Source: Evernia prunastri (lineage: Eukaryota; Ascomycota; Lecanoromycetes; Lecanorales; Parmeliaceae). Taken from it: a stretch of 64,000 bases of DNA. Below are positions 54,688 to 64,000 of this stretch, piece after piece. The stretch spans positions 124,001-188,000 of the forward strand of contig NKYR01000040.1 of NCBI GenBank assembly GCA_003184365.1, written 5' to 3'. The notes beneath the pieces are model-generated. The model was not told the DNA's origin and searched no databases. It saw nothing but the letters and a program-made list of their open reading frames with translations. Positions within the stretch are counted from its first letter, which is position 1, and each line of letters opens with the position of its first letter. A program made the position numbers and the translations under genes.

Positions 54688-55086
54688 TTAGTTCACGTCC
54701 AACGCTGCAGGAGAAGGAGGTTTGTGTGATGAAATCCATGTGTTGTGTTCGATTAGACCACAAGCACCTTCAACCATCCTCAAGCGGTGATGAGGGTGAC
54801 AAAGGTGTAGAGATATGTCACCTCGCAAAGTGCTGTTTGGTTGAAAGCTACAGTCATCTTCTTCTTTAATTCTGCGTGTGCCTGAGAGGTCTTTGCCCGG
54901 GAACGGCGGTACCTTTTCCGAAACGGGAAGAGTTGGCATCCAGGTCGCATAGTGACGCCTTTTTGTTTGAAAATGACGTTCCTCGTGAGTGTCGTCAGCG
55001 CTAGCGTTGATGGTGCTGGTGATGCTGGCGCCATCAGGCGGCGTCGCGTATGATGGCGCGGGCCGCCTTACAGAGGATTGGTCCAA
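54688..55086 (-). CDS. Weak hypothetical ORF, 132 aa
   Basis: ATG at 55086. Ser/Thr/Pro-rich start, then HFQTKRRHYATWMPTLPVSE and a charged segment (GKDLSGTRRIKEEDD). No domain, no clear upstream exon. An overlapping plus frame at 55154-55426 is equally unsupported. Kept at low confidence. Confidence 0.25.
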   Translation of the reverse strand: MDQSSVRRPAPSYATPPDGASITSTINASADDTHEERHFQTKRRHYATWMPTLPVSEKVPPFPGKDLSGTRRIKEEDDCSFQPNSTLRGDISLHLCHPHHRLRMVEGACGLIEHNTWISSHKPPSPAALDVN

Positions 55087-55477
55087 TGTTTGTATTGCAT
55101 AAGCCTGGTACCGATAGCAGCGACAGTGAGTATTTTTCTTGGGTTGAAAAGAGTTGTCTTGGACGCGCCAGCCTCAGTTCAAAATGATCGTCATACTGTT
55201 CCACCCAATCAAACGCGAGAAACAATTCGATCTGCTCAAATTACACACGCTTCGGGGCGAATTTGGGGAGACCGATCCTGCGAGAGAGAAACATAATTCA
55301 ATGATCGTGGTCACTGGCAAATGGGCAGCAATATTGAGGACACGAATAGAAGATGGCGGAATCGCAGGTCAAATTTTGACAGTAATTCCACTAGACCATG
55401 TCCCTAGTATGGCTCAGATCGATTAGCGGATGACAGACTTATAGTTCCACGGAAACTGAAAGTTCTCTCCGTAGTCG

Positions 55478-56994
55478 CTAGTCGCTCCGACCCTCCAGTT
55501 CTGGTATCGATCGGAGCCAACCCTCTAATTCGCCTACAGGTTTTGGAGAGTACATCTCCAGTCGGTCCTCAATTGTCCCGATCTCCAAAATATGCGGTCC
55601 TGGTGCTTGTGCTTCTAGTTCCGGAGGTCCTGGATTCGTAACTTCTGCCTCTATCATCGTCGAGAAGTCCAACATGGGATTCGGCCCATCGCCCCAGGTC
55701 TGTCTTCGCGATGAAGGTGATATCGATGGTGCTGCTGGCCTGTTCGCTTGTAGCATGGTCATGAGTAATGCGGAGCCCCTTTTATGAGTATTCTTGCGCT
55801 TGCGCAGTAGTTTGAGTTTCTGAGATATAAATCGTAATACTGGTCCGAGGGAGGGGAGACAGGCTAATGGCAAAGCGAGAATCCTGATGTCAGCCAACGC
55901 TCTTTCTTATAAGGACGAACTTAGGAAGCTTTCGAAGACTTACCACAGATGATTGAAACGTGAACTTCGCTCCCCGTAAGGACAGATACATTGTTGTAAT
56001 TTGACGAGTCGCCATAGATGACCAACTGCCACAGGCGGAGAATTGAGACTATTGTCACGCTGGATTGGAAATACTCTTCAGCGAGAAGACACGTTTTGCG
56101 ATCTAGGGTTGGACGTGTAGTTGTGAAGTAGAGATAAAGAAGATCGCAACATACAGGCTGCCCATAGCAAATATAACAGTCAGCATGATCTTCTGGCTTC
56201 TCGCCATATGAAGTCTCCAGATTAATGGCGCTGGGAATCCCAGCAGTACTACATCGATGATGAAGTGTGGTATCGAAGAAGCCATGCAGAGAATAAAGAA
56301 ACTAAGATTACAGTCACCCTCAAAAGTCACGTCCCAGTAGTCACTGACAGGAACACATTGCAATACTGTCATGAGCACCTAGATAATTGTTAAAAGCCTG
56401 CGAATAATGCTCTGATGGATTACAGCCCCACAACCCGGACCTTAAGGGCAAAGGACGCACCGTTGCTAGTCCCCAGCCCGTGATAAACACTGCGAGGACC
56501 CAAATGATGACTCGAGTCGATCGGCGATTCACGCTGAAAAGACGCCAATAGAAAGCTAGGATGGAGGATTTGACAATCCAAATACTGACTGCCCAGCAGA
56601 TCTCGGTAACAAGCTCGAATTTGCGGATGAGACTTAAGTCAGTCATGTTGACGTGCTCAGGATTAGTGTACAAAGCTTCTGTTGCACAAGCGTGAGCTAT
56701 TTACGGAGCAGCGTTTAGTACAAGTTGAATGACTTACCCAAGATGGCGTCGACACAACACAATGCTGTGGCCACGAGCTGGGAAGAAGATTGAGCTCGGA
56801 TCGTTTTCAGTGGCTGTGAAGTCTTTCAGACCTATCGTACAGGGAGTACTTACCATAGCGGGTATCATAAGCCAATCATCATACCAAAACCCCGCCTTTG
56901 AGAGCCGTCGAGCGAAGAAGCGAAGACACACTGCGGTGAGTGCCAGTGCCCACCCAGTTATCAGAACGCCTTGGACCAAGGTGGTCTCGGACAT
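55478..56994 (-). CDS. Fungal rhodopsin-domain (Pth11/SAT4-like) seven-transmembrane protein, six exons, 380 aa
   Basis: Exons 56994-56854, 56777-56738, 56696-56461, 56378-56155, 56059-55944 and 55863-55478. The five GT-AG introns keep frame (1143 nt). Start is the ATG of MSETTLVQG. Seven helices in order: GVLITGWALALTAVCLRFFA; DDWLMIPAMLVATALCCVDA; EICWAVSIWIVKSSILAFYW; VIIWVLAVFITGWGLATVLM; FFILCMASSIPHFIIDVVLL; IMLTVIFAMGSLVTIVSILR; SEVHVSIICACLPSLGPVLR. Diagnostic family features are RFFARR after helix 1, YDDW, the paired loop cysteines in QCVPVSDYW...GDC, and EV.V.I.CACLPSL in helix 7. A 100-residue cytosolic tail rich in Ser/Pro follows. Family members act at the plasma membrane as candidate sensors of surfaces or metabolites. 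The ligand is unknown. Confidence 0.9.
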
Positions 56995-58580
56995 TTGGAA
57001 CGGATTCAGCAGGTCACGGATTGTATCTGGGCCCTTCAACACTAAGTGGTGACAACCAGGTAAGACAAGCTGGATTACAGCTACTGTGAACTTGGTAAAA
57101 TTAATCAAGAAGAAAAGATCGTGGGGGGAAACAATAAATGGCAAGGCTGTGATTTTGTGGCTGAGCCATGCCACTGCACTGCATATGAAATAAGACGTGC
57201 GTCTTCGCCGTACGATTGAAAGGACAGCGGTGCCGTCCGGTATTTGTTTGAGAATTCAAGATTGAAATTTTCCGAGCATAGTACGAGTACAGAAGTGTCC
57301 TTGAACAGAGGTCTTGGCAGGCTTCCACCTACCTTACTGGTATACAGCTCCGAATATTCCCCCTAGGATCCAACTTTCGAGTACGTCTGTCGGGCGTCAT
57401 GCTTCTATTCTTAGAAGGCCTCTCTTGTGAACAAGGTATACAATCCTTCTCGGAGACCCCACCTGTAAGATCTTACACCTTACTCACTCGCTCCTATAAT
57501 CTTTCGATGCGCTGGGCTGCTGACGGCCTTGTGCATACGATGACTTGAAACATAGGTTGTATACAGACACCACCCGAAAAAGTGCTGTTGGAAAGAAATG
57601 GCGAACGTATGCGGGAGCCGCGTCCGCCGATCGAATCCGAGAAAGGAAATGAGCGCGGAACGGCTGACATGTTTCTATCAGCGTTTGGAAAAGGCTGCAA
57701 CTACTTTATAGTCTACGTAAGCTGACAGTGCCATTTTCAGGAGCGTGTAAAATGATGCAAGACGTGAGCTTACGTACCGCCAGCACCATCCTCGAACTTC
57801 AATGGCACGCATGTCCCATTGGTGAGTCCATTGACGATAAATGATACGTGGTAATGCAGGCGAGCAGCTCAAGCTTGATAATCTATAAACTCCTTTTGAG
57901 AATGCTATTTGATTTTGATGTTTGCCCTATCGGATCAAGGCGCTTGTGAGGATGAACCTCTGCATGTTGCCGATCTTCCGCTTACTTATCCCTCCTTTAT
58001 CTTGCAGAAAGGACAAGAGGGAATTACTTCTCCCTGATCTTCTGACCTCCATCAGCTTCGAACATGACTATCATATCACTGGTTTTCGATAATAACTCCT
58101 GATACGTGATCGCGGCCGTACCTGACATTCTGTTCTAGTCTTGATTATGTCCCTTCTTCTAGAAACAGCCCGAAGTTGATCGGTGGTAGCTTTCGACGGG
58201 AGCCTGACCGCGTGGAGCGAAGCAAGCCACTCCTGAAAGGGGGAGTTTCGTTCATCTTCCAAATGTAGTGCGAATTCGACAGATGTTAACTGCCATTGAG
58301 TATGAATCTAATAGCCAGGATCAGCGTCACTCCCAGCACAATTGCTGGGCTGGCTTCCAGAATAGTCCTCACCGAGTGTTACCGGATAGCTGCCCGGCTT
58401 GATACCGATCTATTCTGTACAAGTTTCGAACTCTACGACGTTTAGCATAGTCAACAACGCTAGCACGCAGGTCTCCTTGTCCACTATCTCAAACCGTTTG
58501 TAGAGTGACTATCCGTATTTGAAGATCATCTAGCAATTGAGGTCATTCCCTATATCTCAATGTAATTTCAGAGACTGACT
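56995..58580. other. Intergenic, no supported gene
   Basis: Promoter of the 7TM gene near 57000-57300. Remaining frames are short and unsupported. No repeats or RNA genes noticed. Confidence 0.4.
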
Positions 58581-59072
58581 TTGCTGACACCGACACAACT
58601 AGATCTACTCCCCCATGGTAGATTTCCCCCCCCCAGACGAAATACCTGGTGGCGCCAAGCAGTTCGACTCATTGGTTGCGTGTCTATCCTCTGCCACGAA
58701 GGAAGCCAACTACGCATCGCGCATCAGGGCCATGAGACTGTACTCGAGTGGAGCCAAAGGCAAGCAGACAAAATCTTTTTGACAGCGTTCTACAGTGACT
58801 GCGAGCACGAGGTGTCAGAGGCTAAGAGTTGGCACCGTAGCACTCTGACACACAATCTGACCATGCATGAGTGTCTTGATGGGGTCATTCTTGAGAGCCA
58901 TTCGGTAGACACGGATAATCATCTTCCATACGACTGTTCTGGATCAAAGGGTTTCACGATCGAGGGTCACATGCTGAGGTCCTACTGCAGACCAACACCG
59001 CATACGCCCATACAAACATTATTCACAATGTTCCTCTCTCGTATGCTTTCAAGGTTGTCGACCATCTTTTAG
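58581..59072 (+). pseudogene. 2OG-Fe(II) oxygenase (prolyl-hydroxylase-like) remnant with frameshifts
   Basis: The frame carries family words: LRIAHQGHETVLEWS, then FLTAFYSDCEHEVSEAKSWH, then RSTLTHNL, and GFTIEGHMLRSYC near the end. Upstream, the expected QFDSLVACLSS is in a different frame (58655-58690), so the reading frame changes once at the C-run near 58628 and again near 58690. After 59030 another frame continues NVPLSYAFKVVDHLLV. The full catalytic core (HxD...H) is not recoverable. The first shift falls in a run of ten or so C residues, so sequencing error is possible for that one, but not for all. Confidence 0.65.
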
Positions 59073-61755
59073 TCCATACTTCACAACATAGGTCGAAGGG
59101 TGAGGTGTGGAGCCTGCGATGAAAGGCTTGCCGAACAGAAACTATCTAGCGTACATGAAGCACGGGAAGCCCCTTGAATGCGAAAGTAACCAAAAACTGC
59201 CATCGGCTCAGCTGGTATTGAAATATCCAGCCTCATCTTAAGCGATACAAGTGGCTACGATGACGACGGCTAGGCAATAATGGTCTGGAGAATTTGTCCA
59301 ACTTGCGATTTGTTACTGCAATTCGCTGTTGTCTTAGCTGAAGTGGAGTCGAGAGAGAGGATGATCGAAGGGTAGAGAAGCAAGGACTGGCAATGCGGGC
59401 GGGTCTGGAAGGTGAAGAGCAATACGATCATTGCCAGTTGATCAGGAAAGGTCCGGAAGCATGATAGTTTTTCATTCTTCAAGTCGTCCTTTATTTGTTT
59501 GCATTGCGAGTTCTAAACAACGTTTTCATCATTTGTTCCTTGGATAGTGCCGCACCACTACGTCACACCTTCAGCTTCTCCCCGATCGAATGCCAATAAG
59601 CTAGTCGTCGACTCTCGCCATCCAAAGATTTCTCAAACAGACGAATACTAGACGTTAAAGATTGCATGCTTTAGACTCGATAAATAGATCTGCATAGATC
59701 GCGTCGCGATCTGCTCTGCTGCCCACTCCGTCGTCCTCATTCCCTGACGGTACCTGTACCGTACTCGACCCCACAATTGCTTTTCAGTAACTCGCAGCCG
59801 CGTCGCCAGGCACGATTCCCTCACCGTGAGTTTCTTGCAAACTCTGTTGCTTCCAGGGAAGGCCGCTCAAGTTTGCAAGCTATGTCCTCACTACGTACCC
59901 TGTGGTCGTGATATGAGGGCTAGGACACGCAGCCTTGTCAACGTGGTCCTCTGTGGCGAAACACGCGTACAATAACCGCTCAAACCCTGCGATCTCCAAG
60001 AGACCACAGTGACAGCGTGCAAGGAAGCAGCAACAACCCACATCTCTTGCAAAACCGACGCCGCCAAACACGTGCCGTTGAACATCCGATGGACACTCAG
60101 CACCCGCGCACGAAAGATGCAATCCGGTCACGCACGTCCTTCGTCAAGAAGCGGAGTGAGTGCGTGACATGATTGGCATGACGACAGAGAAAATAACGAG
60201 CCACGGCAACGTTGGCATACGAGGCAGTCGCGCCTTCGAAATTTGAATGGATCATACCGACAGCACAACCACCACCACCACGCGCGAACACCCATAGACG
60301 AACAACTCCGTGCGGCTGAACGCAAAAGCGGAAGATCGGAGCCCGAAACGTACCCTACACGTCCTACGCGAACAGCGAGCGAGCCCATGCGAGAGCGAGC
60401 AACTCCGGCGCCGAAGCACTAAACCCACGTCGGACCATTCCCGATCAAAGACTTGCTAGACTATGCCTCCCGCTCTCGCTCATAGTGTTGAAGGGTAGTT
60501 CCGTCGGCCCCCATCTACGCGTCACCACAGAGAGCGTGACGATTGAGGAATAGCGCGCCGGGCTACTCCGGAGCTGCGTCATGAGGTACCTGCTGCTAGA
60601 GGGAATCGAGGCGTGTAGTACAACGTCTAAGACTGAGCCCCGAGGGCTGAGGGGCGAAGGGGCGAACCGCCTATCTATCGCACAGGCTGTCTGTTGTATC
60701 CCGCGGTCTGTTCGCGAAGTCTGAATGGCTCAGCTCACTGATGGAGTTGTGGGCGTAGCTCAGAAGGAAAAGCAGAGCAAGGGATGGAGAGTGCAGGATC
60801 GTTACTGGGGGGTCCTGGAGAATACACTGTTGAGTTCGTATCTACGCACTGGTAGACGTTCCTCACACGCCAATCACCCAACCTCCAGATCTCGAGAGGA
60901 GACTCGCGGCATCAAGATCGCTCGGGACGAACCTTCTCCTCTCCCCCCCCCCCCCCTCACAAGACGCGGTAAGACTCGACGACCTCGTGAACAGCCGCCA
61001 ATGTAGCTTTGTGGTGGGAGGGGGAAAGGGAGCGTTCCAGCATGCCGGACGATTTCTGAGTGGGGTACGTTGCTTCCTGCTCGTCGAGGATAGACGGTCG
61101 ATTTCGCGAATGATGGATGTGTGGACGGTTGGGATATCGAGCTCGGGGACGATCCGTCAGACCCTCATAGCACTGTGCAGCCACTGCGAATCCGTCATGG
61201 TGAGGGGTTGGATACGATGCAGTGCTGCAGGGATTTCCACCGACGGTTAGAGAACTAGAGCTGACGATTTGGGAATGGGAGATCGTGCTGCGGCCTTTGT
61301 GTGCATGTATTAGAGTGGAGAGAAGGATGTTTGCTCGAGACTTAGTGCCGGATGGAAGCGTGGTTGGCGACGGGAAGAGCGGTTTGGGGGAAAGATTTTC
61401 AGGGCTAGATCCGTTCAGGGCGGTTAGTCATTCGAGTCGGTTCTCTTTCTTTGCACTGAGACTTGTCTGTATTGTATCTTTCTCTGCTCTCTACCATCAA
61501 CATCTAATGCCCGATGTGTCAGGGGATTACCTGTGAGATCTATCTAGCGACTCTCGTACCAGGTTCGATCGCTCCAACCTGTCTACACTATGCCGTCTCT
61601 CAGCCAGAACGTGTGCATGTCGGCAGGTTATCTCCCGACATCGACCCGTCTGGTTCTTCAATAGCGGTTCGCGCTTACCTCTCCTCCTGCGCGAAAAAAT
61701 TCCACCAACGCATCGCCAGCAAGAACCCGCCAGGCAGAATTCCGCACCGTCCTCT
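59073..61755. other. Gene-empty GC-balanced region
   Basis: 2.7 kb with many short frames on both strands, none with domains or consistent splicing. A C-run lies at 60944-60957. Possible small genes at 60957-61184 (minus) and 61222-61536 (plus) have no support beyond being open. Confidence 0.4.
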
Positions 61756-62858
61756 CTAAATCTCCAACGGACTACTCTGCCGATTCCGCGTCCCCCACTC
61801 CGCCATCTTCTCCGTAAACACCTGGTACGCCTGCCTCACCTTCCACAAGCTCCCGATCTCCCGCCCATCCTCCGACACCACGTTGACCAACTCCCAAGCC
61901 TCCGCGAGCTTGGACGGGCGATTCAAGCGAAACTCCTTGTCCATCCCGGCCACGATCCCTTTGGGGCCCTTGCAGTCGTATAGGATACCGTCAAAGTCCG
62001 CGCGGTGGGGCGCGATGCGTAGATCCAGACGACCGCTTTTCGAGCTCGGCAGGACCTAGTGGAGCGGGAAAAAGGGGGTATTTTAGCAGTGAGATAGGGA
62101 TAGAAGTGGAGCGAGCGGAAAGGCCTTACCTCTCCGTACCCGACCACTGGGCCGCCGGCGGGGTGATATGTTACACACAGCTTATCACCCACCTTGAGCG
62201 CTCCGGATTTGACGATCACGTCGAGCCTGTGCTTGCTTGCCGGTCCGTTGAGGCAGTCGTCGCTGATGTTGTATCTCTCCATCCAGTCCCTGTCGTAAGG
62301 CTTTCGGTTGGCTGCGGACAAGATCTCGTCAGATAAGAATTCTTTGGATGCATTGGGTGTGTTTTGCGGAAAATAGGAGGTGTTTGCACATCTTTGCTCG
62401 AGATCCTCGGAGGAGGGTGGAGGTGATTCCATTTTGACATCTTGGTCGTTGCTCTTATCGTTATCTTGAGTATCCATGGCATGAGGCAAGAGGGCTTGTG
62501 TCCCAGAAGCGGTTTGAAGGCTTTGCTGTTGCAGCCTGTCAATGAGCGCAAGGCCGTGACCGAAATAGATTTGACACGAGATGATTTCTCGATTGTCATT
62601 GATGAACATGAAGTTGTCTCTAGGACCAATAGCTTGAGCGGCTTTCCTAATGTTATCTAGAGTCAAGGGTTCGTGTTGTGAGAGGTTACTGTGGTGGAGG
62701 ACCCTGTAGGGTAACCTGTTCAACCTCAGTGCCAGTGCGCCGAGGATCGCTCGGCCATAGGTTTGGCTGACACTGTGTGACGAGATATTTCCGTCATCGT
62801 GAACAACCAGTAGGTTCCCTACAGGAGCAAACACATGAGCGCTTGTTTCTTCATTCAT
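61756..62858 (-). CDS. Hypothetical protein, two exons, 342 aa
   Basis: Exon 1 is 62858-62130 and exon 2 is 62055-61756, with a 74-nt GT-AG intron in phase 0 (1029 nt). The N-terminal 130 residues are mixed alpha/beta without motif (AILGALALRLNRLPYRVLHH, DNFMFINDNREIISCQIYFG). A Ser/Pro/Asp-rich linker follows. The C-terminal block reads LDVIVKSGALKVGDKLCVTY, GPVVGYGEVLPSSKSGRLDL and GILYDCKGPKGIVAGMDKEF, a compact beta-rich domain whose G-x-L-K-x-G-D-x-L pattern recalls RAMA/HARE-type DNA-associated folds. That last similarity is a guess from pattern only. No signal peptide or membrane span. Confidence 0.72.
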
Positions 62859-64000
62859 GTTCAGAGTGAGCGAGGCTGGCAGGATGGTTCCAGCCTAGTA
62901 TCGGGCTTAATTCAGCGGAAGCAGCTGTAAATCAGGACGTCAGCATCAGGTTAGCAAGTGCTTTGGTGGGGAAGAATGGAAGGTGTAGCTTACCTGGTGT
63001 CAAAGGGAGTATTTTTGGGTATTCAAAGCATGTTTGGTGGAAATTGCCAAGTCGTACACCTCGAAGTGCAGTCTGTTTCTTTTAGTTGACAAGTACAAAC
63101 TTTGCAGTCAATGCAAGTGCTTCTTTTTTTTTGTTGTTATTGATGACGCAAAAGCAGGTTGAGAAGACGAGAAGACGCGAAGTTCGGTAGGATATGTGAT
63201 GCGAATTCTCAAGACCGCAGTGGTCATTCCATTAACGAACAAGGAGTGAACCTAAGTGAATCCTATGGCTTTCAAACTGTAGAGTGACACCTGCGACATC
63301 TGTGACACGGTGAAAAAAATTTGTAGGATTGTGTTGACGAATTCACTGGTAGTACTTTCGCGCGTGCGAGCTAACTATTCCAGCACTCCTCGCATATCAA
63401 CACAGTAGATGCAAAGTGTCTTTGAGGGGCTTCTGACCCGGTTGCCATGGTATACCTGCTGGCTCCAAGTCAGACATCCATTACTTGTGCCTGTCGCAGA
63501 TCTGCCATTGTCATCTCGTCTCTCGATTGTGCATATAAGATTTGAGAAACATCGAAACAAAATGTGCCTTTTCATGTTTTCCATGAACTAGCATGTGCGT
63601 ATCTAACATGAGCCTGGCGGGTGAAAATTGAGGGGTATGGTTCTTTCAGAGAGCCTCCAGAATGCAGAATGCAAGTAATCAAGGCAGTTATTCATCTATC
63701 TAGAACGGCTCAGTGTTCGTCCGGTCCTTTTAAAGGCCTGTCTGCATCAGTAGGTCTTCTAGGACAGCGTCATAAATCCCTCGGCCCTCGAAGTGGCTTC
63801 AATGGACCGACCTACGACCATGTGTAGATATATAGACTCTTCGGACAAGCCAAGTTAACATGGGATCTGCAGAGGAGGATTTTGTTCGATTTACTCGTAA
63901 GATCGACTCCTAGCAGACTCACTCAACTCACAGAAGGAAAAGAGATAGTCATCCTCTCCGTCCCTCGTGGCGAATTAGCCACGCGACGTTCAAGCAGTAA
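62859..64000. other. Intergenic to window end, no supported gene
   Basis: Promoter of the 61756-62858 gene at the left; T-run near 63124-63131. The remaining frames (for example minus 63375-63584) are unsupported. Confidence 0.4.

Noticed and set aside
1..64000. CRISPR arrays, operons, Shine-Dalgarno sites, prophage
   Set aside because: Introns and protein families show a fungal nuclear genome; no regularly spaced repeat-spacer structure is present.

Overview
The window is nuclear DNA of a filamentous ascomycete (Pezizomycotina). The genes are split by short GT-AG introns of about 42-105 nt. The protein families are fungus-specific: DUF6594, DUF6540, a fungal rhodopsin-type 7TM protein, a Zn2Cys6-like regulator, and a ubiquitin-like (ULD) coiled-coil protein. 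The left end is AT-rich, with in-frame stops of the C-to-T kind left by repeat-induced point mutation (RIP). I cannot place it more finely than a Dothideomycete- or Leotiomycete-like fungus.

Layout. 1-4.2 kb: a RIP-decayed Ty1/copia pol, two LTR-like repeat blocks flanking a GC-rich minisatellite, and AT-rich duplicated filler interrupted by Ns. 4.2-9.5 kb (minus strand): a frame-broken RING-finger gene, two unknown proteins, and a four-exon Lys-rich protein. 12-15 kb: a fungal LPxELR-type gene killed by one stop codon, then an intact DUF2786-like gene. 19.3-23.5 kb: a six-exon Zn2Cys6-like regulator followed, same strand, by a five-exon TauD/clavaminate-synthase-like dioxygenase. 23.5-31 kb: a duplicated, decaying tract with a broken ULD gene, a DUF6594 remnant, two copies of a small-gene start region, and one intact three-exon DUF6594 gene. 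31-47.5 kb (all minus): a run of secreted or membrane-anchored proteins (five-exon secreted protein, Kelch receptor-like protein, four-exon secreted glycoprotein, and a zincin-like protein lacking HExxH), plus an intact paralogue of the broken 12 kb gene and a GNAT acetyltransferase. 50.2-53 kb: a DUF6540 gene with strong C-ending codon bias, then a dense simple-sequence tract with an N. 55.5-57 kb: a six-exon fungal rhodopsin/Pth11-like receptor. 58.6 kb: a frameshifted 2OG-Fe(II) oxygenase remnant. 61.8-62.9 kb: a two-exon unknown protein.

How it fits together. Low gene density, dead paralogues beside live ones, dispersed small repeats, RIP and many secreted or receptor-like genes together indicate a fast-evolving accessory (possibly subtelomeric) compartment. 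The most coherent functional unit is the regulator plus dioxygenase pair. The most coherent group is the 31-47 kb minus-strand run of surface and secreted proteins. Exon models were built by hand: I accepted those where GT-AG boundaries kept the frame across every junction and the total length was a multiple of three. Family names come from recognised motifs, not from searches.
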